Assembly: GCA_946541745.1 (NCBI GenBank)
Contig: CAMNJY010000008.1
Coordinates: 1 to 33,454, forward strand
Direction: 5' to 3'
Origin: an uncultured Prevotellaceae bacterium
Lineage (GTDB): Bacteria > Bacteroidota > Bacteroidia > Bacteroidales > Bacteroidaceae
DNA length: 33,454 nt
Made by a program: the position numbers and the translations under genes. Positions 1 to 8,261 of this stretch are shown here, one piece after another. The notes below the pieces were generated by a model. That model was given only the letters and a program-made list of their open reading frames with translations. It made no database searches and had not been told where the DNA came from. How positions within the stretch are numbered: position 1 is the stretch's first letter; each line of letters opens with the position of its first letter.

Positions 1-156
1 CCCTTCGAGGTTGAGCCCGCTCCCGCCCCTGAGCCTGCCGAGGAGGCGGAGCCGGTCCGAGCATCCGTGTCCGAAGCACCGCAGAGTCCCACCACCCTCC
101 TCGACAAGCTAAAAGTCTATCTCCTCAATCTGGTGAAAGACGATGACGACTTCTGA
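1..156 (+). CDS. C-terminal fragment of an unidentified protein (5' end outside window), acidic tail ...LLDKLKVYLLNLVKDDDDF*
   Basis: Frame 1 is open from base 1 to TGA at 154-156; product not recognisable from this fragment. Confidence 0.7.
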   Translation, partial: PFEVEPAPAPEPAEEAEPVRASVSEAPQSPTTLLDKLKVYLLNLVKDDDDF

Positions 157-242
157 AACGACCAAATGGTAGCGTCGTTGTTATTTCACGGTCATTCTGC
201 GTTAATCTTCGAAAATTGCTTCTTTGTTACAGTCTTTTTTCG

Positions 243-250
243 TAACTTTG
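243..250 (+). promoter_or_regulatory. Putative Bacteroidetes -7 box (TAACTTTG) for the nitroreductase gene
   Basis: Matches TAnnTTTG, 20 nt before the ATG at 270; no well-spaced -33 element was found. Confidence 0.5.
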
Positions 251-269
251 TGCGCAAAAACGAATATAT

Positions 270-1010
270 ATGAAAAACCTGCTTAACCGCCGCACCATCC
301 GCCGCTACACGGACCAGCCCGTCAGCGACGAACTGCTGAACCGCCTCCTGACCGAGGCCGCCCGCACGCAGACCATGGGCAACCTGCAACTCTACTCCGT
401 CGTCGTCACCCGCTCGGCCGACATGAAGGCCCGCCTCGCCCCCGCCCACTTCAACCAGCCCATGGTGACCGGGGCGCCGGTGGTGCTCACTGTCTGCGCC
501 GACTTCAACCGCACCACCCGCTGGTGTCAGGAGCGGCAGGCCGCCCCGGGCTACGACAACCCGCTGTCGTTCATCAACGCCGCTACCGACGCCCTGCTCT
601 ACACGCAGACGCTCTGCAACCTCATGGACGAGGAGGGCCTGGGCTACTGCTACCTCGGCACCACCGTCTACCAGCCCCAGCTCATCATCGACACGCTGCA
701 GCTGCCCCGCCTCACCTTCCCCGTGGCCACGCTCACCGTGGGATGGCCTGCCGAGCAGCCTCCGCTCTCTGACCGTCTGTCCGCCGAGAGCTTTGTCCAT
801 CAGGAGTCCTATCACGACTATACGCCGGAGGCTATCGACCACTACTACGCCGAGAAGGAACAACTGCCAGAAAACCGCCATTTCGTAGAAGAAAACGGCA
901 AACAGACCCTGGCCCAGGTGTTCACCGACATACGCTACACCCGCCGCGACAACGAGGCCCTCTCCGCCACCCTCCTCCAGGCTATCGCCCGTCAGGGGTT
1001 CGCCAAGTAG
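270..1010 (+). CDS. Nitroreductase family protein (FMN-dependent NAD(P)H oxidoreductase)
   Basis: N-terminus MKNLLNRRTIRRYTDQPVSDELLNRLLTEAARTQTMGNLQLYSVVV and 246 aa length are typical of the nitroreductase fold; ends in TAG. Confidence 0.85.
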   Translation: MKNLLNRRTIRRYTDQPVSDELLNRLLTEAARTQTMGNLQLYSVVVTRSADMKARLAPAHFNQPMVTGAPVVLTVCADFNRTTRWCQERQAAPGYDNPLSFINAATDALLYTQTLCNLMDEEGLGYCYLGTTVYQPQLIIDTLQLPRLTFPVATLTVGWPAEQPPLSDRLSAESFVHQESYHDYTPEAIDHYYAEKEQLPENRHFVEENGKQTLAQVFTDIRYTRRDNEALSATLLQAIARQGFAK

Positions 1011-1101
1011 CCACTTCCCTGTCTATCCATCAAAAAGGCCAAAACCCTGCTATACCGGCTATAGTTGGATGTAACCCTCTTGATGTCAGCAGATTACCCT
1101 A

Positions 1102-1127
1102 TAGCATAGTTTCCGGAAACTATGCTA
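1102..1127. repeat. 26-bp perfect palindrome TAGCATAGTTTCC/GGAAACTATGCTA
   Basis: Read directly; symmetric about 1114/1115. A further half-site CATGCTATA follows at 1132-1140. Confidence 0.9.
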
Positions 1128-1183
1128 CAACCATGCTATAAACTGTGCAATAGCCCCAGGGAGGTTTGGGGGTGGGGTTTCTA

Positions 1184-1249
1184 TTTTGCGCTGGCCCGCA
1201 AGGCGTTTTGCGCCGGCCCGCAAAGTGTTTTGCGCCTACGCGCAAGGCT
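1184..1249. repeat. Three tandem 22-bp units: TTTTGCGCTGGCCCGCAAGGCG / TTTTGCGCCGGCCCGCAAAGTG / TTTTGCGCCTACGCGCAAGGCT
   Basis: Period of exactly 22 bp at 1184-1205, 1206-1227 and 1228-1249; each unit contains a TTGCG...CGCAA-type dyad. Confidence 0.85.
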
Positions 1250-1450
1250 GCAACCATATAGCTTTTTCCCCTCAAACCAGCCTCGCTGTGCCGTCACACC
1301 ACACCGTCTGCCACGCCAACCAACACCGTCTGGCCGACAACAGGCAAGCGGTGTCTCTGTCGGCGGCGGCTGCAAGCGATAAAACCAATGTACCTTTTCG
1401 AGGGCAATCATCCTACAAATCCCCGACTATAGCATAGTTCATAGCATGGT

Positions 1451-1480
1451 TATAGCATAGTTTCCGAAAACTATGCTATA
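1451..1480. repeat. 30-bp near-perfect palindrome TATAGCATAGTTTCC/GAAAACTATGCTATA
   Basis: Same family as 1102-1127, one mismatched pair; partial copies lie at 1428-1439 and 1526-1540. Confidence 0.9.
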
Positions 1481-1658
1481 AGCCAACCAGCTTATCAACA
1501 ATCAATTATAGCCAACTATAGCACTCATAGCATAGTTTCCAGTTTTATTTGTTCGTATGGAAAATAATAATCCATAACAATAATTAAAATTGTGTTAATT
1601 TTACTCAATGTTATGTAAATAATTATATAAGATTGTACACATCTACAAAAAAATTATA

Positions 1659-1666
1659 TATATTTG
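1659..1666 (+). promoter_or_regulatory. Candidate -7 box (TATATTTG) for the fimbrial cluster
   Basis: Matches TAnnTTTG in an AT-rich stretch about 100 nt before the ATG at 1764; the candidate upstream TTG (1633-1635) is slightly too far away. Confidence 0.35.
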
Positions 1667-1763
1667 TATTTTCAATGGGTTAATAAATGTTTCGTGCTGA
1701 TAAAATTTTACAACAGCGCAATACTCGTAAGAGGAACATAACAATCAACTATAATAACCAATT

Positions 1764-3308
1764 ATGGATAAAAGGGGAATGTATGTAATGGCTGTAGGCG
1801 TAGCCGCGGTGATGCTGACATCGCGACTGCAGGCTACCGTCATACCCTCACCGGTATTCGTTCCCGACACCACCTTCTACCACCAGTACCCCTACATACG
1901 TTTTGTGGAAAAGGGCGACACCATCGCCATCAGCGATGAGGCTTTCTACGACCAGTCTGCCCGGCTGCCCTTCGCCGTCAACCAGTACCGGCCCAACATC
2001 AACGACCCGCTGTTGCGCGAACTGAACGACAGGGTGCTGCCGCGCATCAATGCCGACAGCCTCGAGCTGGCCTACATCATCATCAGGGGCGCGGCATCGC
2101 CCGAAGGGCACTACCTCAACAACAAGACGCTGGGATAGAAGCGCGCCCAGGCCCTTATCAGTTTCCTGCGCCAGCGCATGCTCTTCAACGCGGCCGAGCG
2201 CGACCTCAGCCTCGACACAGAGCCCGAGGACTACCGCACGCTGGCACTCATGATGCTGCGCAACGGCGACCACGACTACCCGCTGGTGCAGCAGCTCTGC
2301 GACCAACACCTGCCCACAGGCGACTACGCCAATCTCAAGCTGTCGCTGCAGTCGGCCGGCGGGGGGGCCCTCTGGCGCCGCCTGCTGCGCGACTATTTCC
2401 CCGCCCTGCGCACGGCCCGCATCATGCTCTTCTTCCGCCGCGCCACCCCACCCCGCCCCGAGACGGTCCCGATGACTCACCTCAGGCCCATCGCCCCCCT
2501 CCCCCGCGTTGCCCCTGCCGACACCGCCGCCGTAGGTTGGCTATGCAGCGGCGTCGCCATAGGTCCGCTATGCAGCGGCGTCGCCGCTGCCACTGCCTCC
2601 GTCGCTACTGCCGCTCCCCGCCGCGAGATGCTCTCCGTGAAGACCAACCTGCTGATGGACTTCGCCTACATGCCCGGCTACAACCGCTGGTGTCCCATGC
2701 CCAACATCGCCATAGAGTACTACCCCAAGCGGGGCCATATAACCTACGGCGCCTCCTTCGACATGCCGTGGTGGCAGGACTACGACGCCCACAAGTATTT
2801 CCAGGTGCGCAACTACCAGGTGGAGACCCGCTACTACCTGAGGGCCAACGGGTCCGGCCCCCCCTACAAGGCCCCCGCCTACGCCGGTTTCTACCTGCAG
2901 GCCTACGCCCACGGCGGCCTCTTCGGCATCTGCTTCGACGCCAACCGCGGATGGGTGGGCGAAGGCTTCGGTGCGGGCCTCGGCGCGGGCTATGCCGTGC
3001 CCCTGTCTAAGAACGGCCACTGGCGCATGGAGCTGGGCCTGCAGGCCGGCTTCTTCCACTGCAAGTACGACCCCTACCAGTACGAGAACCCTGTCAATCC
3101 CGCCTACCGCGACCACCTCTATTACTACAAGTGGACGCAGAAGCCCGCCCTCTTCAAGAAGCGGCAGTACCGCTGGAACTGGCTCGGCCCCACCCGCATC
3201 GGCATCACCCTGAGCTACGACCTGCTCTACCGCCGTCAGCAGAAGCGCGGCGCCAGTTTCATCGGCCATGAGCCTTATGAGCCCCAGGAAAGGAGGACCG
3301 CCCCATGA
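1764..3308 (+). pseudogene. OmpA-like N-terminal region plus DUF3575-type C-terminal domain, interrupted by one in-frame TAG (2136-2138)
   Basis: ORFs 1764-2138 and 2178-3308 are in the same frame and separated only by the TAG; sequence reads through as ...ASPEGHYLNNKTLG*KRAQALISFLRQRMLFNAAERD.... C-terminal half (SVKTNLLMDFAYMPGYNRWCPMPNIAIEYYPKRGHITYGASFDMPWW...) looks like DUF3575, a common partner of fimbrillin genes. Confidence 0.75.
2533..2586 (+). repeat. Two tandem copies of a 27-bp unit encoding VGWLCSGVA / IGPLCSGVA
   Basis: 2533-2559 and 2560-2586 share CTATGCAGCGGCGTCGCC at identical offsets. Confidence 0.85.
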
Positions 3309-4489
3309 CACGCCAAGCCCAATCCCCCCGCTTGTCGGCTGTGCTGCGGCGTTGCCGCAGCCTCCTCCTCGTCGCCACTCTCCCCCTGGCGCTCACCGCC
3401 TCCTGCAGCCCCGAGCCGCCGCTCCACCTCTACGACGCCCAGGAGGTGACGATGCACCTGCCCATCGTAGACCTCAGCCTCGACGTCTACTGGGACTATG
3501 ACGACCCCTACGACTGGCACGACGAGTGGTACTACGGATGGGACGACGAGGACCGCCGCCTCTTCGGCGAGCAGGGCTACGTCATGCCCACCACCTTCTG
3601 CCTCAGGCGCTACTACACCGGCAGCGCGCCCCGCGCCCCCCACACCGGCGTCGTCAGCAACACCGTCAAGGGCAACTACTTCCAAGAGCGCTACGACTGG
3701 GGGTTCTGGGATCTCCTTGTGTGGAACGACATACAGACCCTCGACGGCGTGCAAAGCCTCGTCTTCAACGAGCAGGCGTCGCTCGACAGCGTCACCGCCT
3801 ACACCAACCAGAGCATGCGGCCCGCACGCTACCATGCCCCGCGCTACACCCAGGCCTTCTACGAGCCGGAGCCCCTCTTCACGGCCTATGAGCAGGCCAT
3901 AGAAATCAATGCCGACCTGCGGGGCTTCACCTACGACCCGCAGCGCCAGGCCTACGTCAGGACCCTCTACATGATGCTGCGCCCCGTCACCTACATCTAC
4001 CTCACACAGGTCATCATCCACAACAACCGGGGCCGCGTGGCCGGCATCGACGGCGCCGCCGACCTCTCAGGGCTGGCGCGCACCACCAACCTCAACACCG
4101 GCCAGGCGGGCACCGACGCCATCACCGTCTACTACAACGCCCGGCTGAAGCCCAACTGCCGCATGAACGACGAGCGCGTCGACATCATCGGCGGACGGCT
4201 CATGACCTTCGGCATCTGCAACCACCGCGCCAACGACATCAGCCGGGCCAGCGAGGTGCGCGACGAATACCGGCACTACATGGATGTCAACATGCAGTTC
4301 AACAACGGCATGGACTCCACCTTCGTCTTCGACGTCACCGACCAGGTGCGCCGGCGATACAAGGGCGGCATCATCACCGTCGAGCTCAACATGGACACCA
4401 TCCCCGTACCCCAGCGTTCCGGCGGCTCAGGCTTCGACGCCGTGGTCAAGGACTATGAGGACGGGGGCACCCACGAATTTGAAATGTAA
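3305..4489 (+). CDS. DUF5119-type putative lipoprotein of fimbrial cluster
   Basis: Lipobox-like LALTASCS; order after a DUF3575-type gene and before fimbrillin is the usual Bacteroidales arrangement; ATGA overlap with the upstream gene. Confidence 0.75.
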   Translation: MTRQAQSPRLSAVLRRCRSLLLVATLPLALTASCSPEPPLHLYDAQEVTMHLPIVDLSLDVYWDYDDPYDWHDEWYYGWDDEDRRLFGEQGYVMPTTFCLRRYYTGSAPRAPHTGVVSNTVKGNYFQERYDWGFWDLLVWNDIQTLDGVQSLVFNEQASLDSVTAYTNQSMRPARYHAPRYTQAFYEPEPLFTAYEQAIEINADLRGFTYDPQRQAYVRTLYMMLRPVTYIYLTQVIIHNNRGRVAGIDGAADLSGLARTTNLNTGQAGTDAITVYYNARLKPNCRMNDERVDIIGGRLMTFGICNHRANDISRASEVRDEYRHYMDVNMQFNNGMDSTFVFDVTDQVRRRYKGGIITVELNMDTIPVPQRSGGSGFDAVVKDYEDGGTHEFEM

Positions 4490-4537
4490 CATCAGAATAC
4501 AGGAAACATTATTAACTCTCTAATTTTTTAAAGCATT

Positions 4538-6982
4538 ATGAAAACGAAGCATTACATTTACGCAGCCTTGGCAATCACGGCATTGGCCAGCTGCTCCAGC
4601 GATGACTTCATCGCTGAGGCCCCGCCCGTTGAGACGACGGACACCATGGCCCCCATCATGTTCAGTTCGCTGAAGAACAACTTCACCCGCGCCGACCTCA
4701 CGGGCAAGGAGGCTGCCGAGAAACTCGGCAACAAGTTCGTGGTCAGCGGTTACAAAGGCTCAAAAACTGCTTGGGAAGACGGCAAAAGTAGCCTCGTGTT
4801 CGACAACTACCTCGTAGAGTACGCCGAGAACACCGCCAACACCACCGAGTCGAACTCCGCTAACTGGGAGTACGTGGGCAAAGCACCTATCCAGCACGCC
4901 ACTGACAACGGCATCGTCGCCCAGACCATCAAGTACTGGGACTACTCGCAGCCGCAGTATGACTTTATTGCATGGGCTATGGGTACCTACGATGACAACG
5001 GTACCAAAAAAACTGTTACGCCTATCTACTCAGGCACACCTGAGTCTGGCAAAGTGCTTGTTTCTGAAATTGACACAAAGAGCGCAACAGGAGCGTCTGG
5101 TGCAGCCTACACATTCCAAGGGTCAGCTATTGACTTAGCCAACTGCTACATCTCTGACCTTGTAACAGTGGCGAAAGATGACTACCAGAAACCCGTCACA
5201 CTCAAATTCCGCCAGCTCGGCTCAAAGGTGCGTATGGGTATCTACGAGACGGTGCCCGGCTACTCCGTTAAGGATGTGCAATTCTATGCAGAGGCTGACA
5301 AGGCTCTTCCTACAGAATCGACAAAGCCTGTTCTTTTCACAACTACCGCCGGAGCGATTTACAATGAGGGTACATACACCATCTATTTCCCCACGGTTGA
5401 CACTCCCGCCGATGCTGACAACAACCAGGCCCACATCAAGTTCGATGGTAAAATCGGAGGCGTAGATAAAGATCAGAAAACGACCGTTGATTTTGGAGGG
5501 CTTAACTACACCATCGCCGAGAAGGGTGAGAAGACCGAAGGCAACGTGTTCCTCGGACGCACCTCTAACACCGCCTCTATGGCAGGACAGGCCCAAGGCA
5601 ACTACTACACCCAGTATCTGCCCAACGAGAGCGGTACCAACCTGAACCTCCGTGTGAACTACACGCTTGAGAGCATTGACGGCTCGGGCGAGACCATCAC
5701 CGTCAAGGGAGCCACCGCCCAGGTGCCCAGCATCTACACGCAGTGGAAGGCCGGCTACGCCTACACCTACCTCTTCAAAATCAGCGACAAGACCAACGGC
5801 TACACCGGTGTCTACGACCCCACCAAGCCCGATGACACCAGTGTCAACAGCGACCCCGCAGGCCTCTATCCCATCACCTTCGACGCCGTAGTAGTGAACG
5901 ACGAAGACAATGACAACACGCAGGAGACCATCACCCTTGTGTCAACACCCAGCATCACTACCTACCAGAAAGGCTCGAACGTGGTTAACAACAATGAGTA
6001 TATTGCTTCTACTGGTGATATCTACGTAACTGTAAACGACGGTAACACCGGCAATACACCCGACCTTGCCAACGGCAAACTGGTGAAATTCCAACCATCA
6101 GGCAATGGAATGGTAGCACTCTATCAAGTGGCAGAAGGAACAACCGAAGCACTTGTAAACGATGCGCTCCAAATTCGCGATGACGACACGAAGAATGGCA
6201 ATGTTGTTGGACGGAATGGATTGGAATTGGTGAAAACCGACAGTAAACCTGACAAGTTGACTTTAACAGACAAGGTTGAATACGGCGTTGACGGCAACGT
6301 TATCACCGTGGAAACAAATCAGGCTGCCAAGTTCACTCCACAGGCAGGTAAAACATACGCTTTTGTTTACTTCAAGACTATCAAGACAACCGCAAACGAC
6401 AAAGACATCTATCAGGCTCTTGCCTTTAACGAGTTCGCCACTGGTCAGACCAAGTACCGCTACGACTACAAGACTCCCGCCGCCACCGATGCTCAGAAGG
6501 GCGTGAAGTATTTCGCTTTGAATGGAGGAGTCTACACCATGCAGACCCCGTTCATCGGCCAGGGTGTTGGCAACCTGTACCTTGACGAACACGGCACCAC
6601 CATCGCCTCCGGCTATGCTAAAACGGGTACTACGTATTACTATACTACCGACAACGGTATGACCTACAAGGCTGCTAACAACATTGCCTACGCAGCCTTC
6701 GCTGATACCGAACTCTATACGTTCGACGGCACAAACTATACAGGCAAGACGGATACCACCCCTGTCAACGGCACCGCCTACTACCAGAAGACCACAGATG
6801 GTGAGGTTGAAGTCTACACCTACTGCGTCATCCTGCCCCAGCAGACCACCGACTGGTACGAGCTTGACACTACCAACTACGTCGAAGCCACCGAGACCGA
6901 AGCTGTGAATGGCCAGACCTACTTCGACAAATACACTAAGAACGACGGCGTGTACTACACCAAGATCATCAAGGTGCAGTAA
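4538..6982 (+). CDS. Fimbrillin family lipoprotein (814 aa), candidate major subunit
   Basis: N-terminus MKTKHYIYAALAITALASCSSDD (lipobox LASC), IMFSS...NFTRADLTG and WEYVGKAPIQ...QTIKYWDYSQPQYDFIAWA typical of fimbrillin-like proteins. Confidence 0.8.
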   Translation: MKTKHYIYAALAITALASCSSDDFIAEAPPVETTDTMAPIMFSSLKNNFTRADLTGKEAAEKLGNKFVVSGYKGSKTAWEDGKSSLVFDNYLVEYAENTANTTESNSANWEYVGKAPIQHATDNGIVAQTIKYWDYSQPQYDFIAWAMGTYDDNGTKKTVTPIYSGTPESGKVLVSEIDTKSATGASGAAYTFQGSAIDLANCYISDLVTVAKDDYQKPVTLKFRQLGSKVRMGIYETVPGYSVKDVQFYAEADKALPTESTKPVLFTTTAGAIYNEGTYTIYFPTVDTPADADNNQAHIKFDGKIGGVDKDQKTTVDFGGLNYTIAEKGEKTEGNVFLGRTSNTASMAGQAQGNYYTQYLPNESGTNLNLRVNYTLESIDGSGETITVKGATAQVPSIYTQWKAGYAYTYLFKISDKTNGYTGVYDPTKPDDTSVNSDPAGLYPITFDAVVVNDEDNDNTQETITLVSTPSITTYQKGSNVVNNNEYIASTGDIYVTVNDGNTGNTPDLANGKLVKFQPSGNGMVALYQVAEGTTEALVNDALQIRDDDTKNGNVVGRNGLELVKTDSKPDKLTLTDKVEYGVDGNVITVETNQAAKFTPQAGKTYAFVYFKTIKTTANDKDIYQALAFNEFATGQTKYRYDYKTPAATDAQKGVKYFALNGGVYTMQTPFIGQGVGNLYLDEHGTTIASGYAKTGTTYYYTTDNGMTYKAANNIAYAAFADTELYTFDGTNYTGKTDTTPVNGTAYYQKTTDGEVEVYTYCVILPQQTTDWYELDTTNYVEATETEAVNGQTYFDKYTKNDGVYYTKIIKVQ

Positions 6983-7030
6983 GCCCGCTGACCACAAAAG
7001 CTCGCTGGGGTTCGACTCCCCGGCGGGCTA
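6982..7030 (+). ncRNA. tRNA-minihelix-like structure: 7-bp acceptor-type stem plus T-arm, lacking D- and anticodon arms
   Basis: AGCCCGC (6982-6988) is the exact complement of GCGGGCT (7023-7029). Directly 5' of the latter is TGGGG-TTCGACT-CCCCG (7006-7022), a 5-bp stem with the canonical 7-nt T-loop. Linker is 17 nt; no encoded CCA (ACAA follows). Confidence 0.4.
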
Positions 7031-7046
7031 CAAACCAAAATATAAA

Positions 7047-7078
7047 GGTACGCGCAAAGAGGCCGGGCCTCGCGTGCC
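7047..7078 (+). other. Second intergenic stem-loop
   Basis: Outer GGTACGC (7047-7053)/GCGTGCC (7072-7078) with one wobble; inner GAGGC (7059-7063)/GCCTC (7067-7071). Confidence 0.5.
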
Positions 7079-7094
7079 GGAAAAGAAAAACAGA

Positions 7095-8246
7095 ATGGAC
7101 AATAAAGAGACCAAACGACAGCGCCCCACAGGAGGCGACAAGTGCTATGAGGCCAATAAGGGCAACAGACCCATGGGCCTCATTGCCCTTGCCGCCCTGT
7201 TCGCCCTCACGGCCTGCTCCGGCGAGCGCGCTGAGGAGGTGCCCCCTCAGCCGGTGCCCGCCGCGGTCCCCATCAGCTTCAGCAGCTCCTTGGCCGACGG
7301 CACCGAGGTGACCCGCAGCACGACACCGCTCGAGGCAACGGCCCAGACCTTCCACGTCTACGGCTACAAGAACATGAGCTACGGCGAAACGGCCGGCTAC
7401 GGCGACCTGCAGCAGGTGTTCCCGGGCTACCGGGTGAACTGGGTGGCGAACTCGGCCAACAGTTCTGCCACCAACAGCGACGGCTGGGAATACCTGGGCC
7501 AGCAGCCCGCCGGCCAGCAGGAACAGACCATCAAATACTGGGACTGGAGCGCCAGGGCCTACCGGTTTCTGGCCTTTGCCGAAGTGTCGGCCACCGGCAC
7601 GGTGACGGCCACCGCCGCGCCCACGGCCTGCAGGCTGACCTTCAGCGCCGACGCCACCACCCAAAGCGCCATCGACGACACCCCCTACTACAGCCGCCTG
7701 TGGTTCAGCACCGGCAATGCCGCCGACTATCCCGACCGGCCGTTCGGCAGGCCCGTGAAGCTCGTCTTCATGAAGCCCTACGCCAAGGTGCGCTACATGT
7801 TCACCTTTGCCGACCCCGCCGACGAAGCCATAGCGTCGCTCAGCCAGACAAGCTTCCGGCCCACTGACCTGGCCAGGACCATCAACCGCAAATCCACCGT
7901 CACCGTGGCCTACCCCCTCACGGGCACCGACACCCGCGAGCAATGGGCGCTGAGCGCCATCGACCAGGGAGCGGCCCTGACGGCGTTCACCGTCACCGGC
8001 GATTTCTACTATGTGCTGCCCGCCGCCGACCAGGGAACCTACACGGTGGCCGTCAGCGTCAACGGCACGGAGCAGACCGCCGTCGTGCCCGCCGAGTTCA
8101 TGAACTGGGAGCCGGGCTATGAGTACACCTACATCTTCAAAATCCTCGACGTCAGCGGGGGAGGCATCGTACTCGAGTCCGTGCAGGCCAGTTTCACCCC
8201 GTGGCAGGTGGTCGGCAACATGGAGCACGAAGTGTATAACTGGTAA
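7095..8246 (+). CDS. Fimbrillin family lipoprotein (second)
   Basis: Start at internal ATG 7095 (MDNKETKRQRP); lipobox ALTACSGE; shares WEYLGQQPAG...QTIKYWDWSARAYRFLAFA with the 4538 product. Confidence 0.75.
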   Translation: MDNKETKRQRPTGGDKCYEANKGNRPMGLIALAALFALTACSGERAEEVPPQPVPAAVPISFSSSLADGTEVTRSTTPLEATAQTFHVYGYKNMSYGETAGYGDLQQVFPGYRVNWVANSANSSATNSDGWEYLGQQPAGQQEQTIKYWDWSARAYRFLAFAEVSATGTVTATAAPTACRLTFSADATTQSAIDDTPYYSRLWFSTGNAADYPDRPFGRPVKLVFMKPYAKVRYMFTFADPADEAIASLSQTSFRPTDLARTINRKSTVTVAYPLTGTDTREQWALSAIDQGAALTAFTVTGDFYYVLPAADQGTYTVAVSVNGTEQTAVVPAEFMNWEPGYEYTYIFKILDVSGGGIVLESVQASFTPWQVVGNMEHEVYNW

Positions 8247-8261
8247 ACACCATAACAAGAC

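Noticed and set aside
157-179. Hairpin AACGAC...GTCGTT as a terminator of the first CDS
   Set aside because: Only a 6-bp stem with an 11-nt loop and no convincing T-tract.
1122-1437. Short ORFs 1122-1382 (+), 1181-1411 (-) and 1186-1437 (+)
   Set aside because: Overlap each other across the palindrome/22-bp repeat region; low-complexity products with no domain.
1102-1540. Palindromes and repeats considered as a CRISPR array
   Set aside because: Only a few unevenly spaced units, no regular unique spacers, no cas genes in the window.
6982-7030. Complete functional tRNA gene
   Set aside because: Only the acceptor-type stem and T-arm are present; no D-arm, anticodon arm or CCA.
6909-7094. Start of the second fimbrillin ORF at 6909
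   Set aside because: Would overlap the upstream gene out of frame and run through the tRNA-like element; ATG 7095 gives a signal sequence and lipobox.
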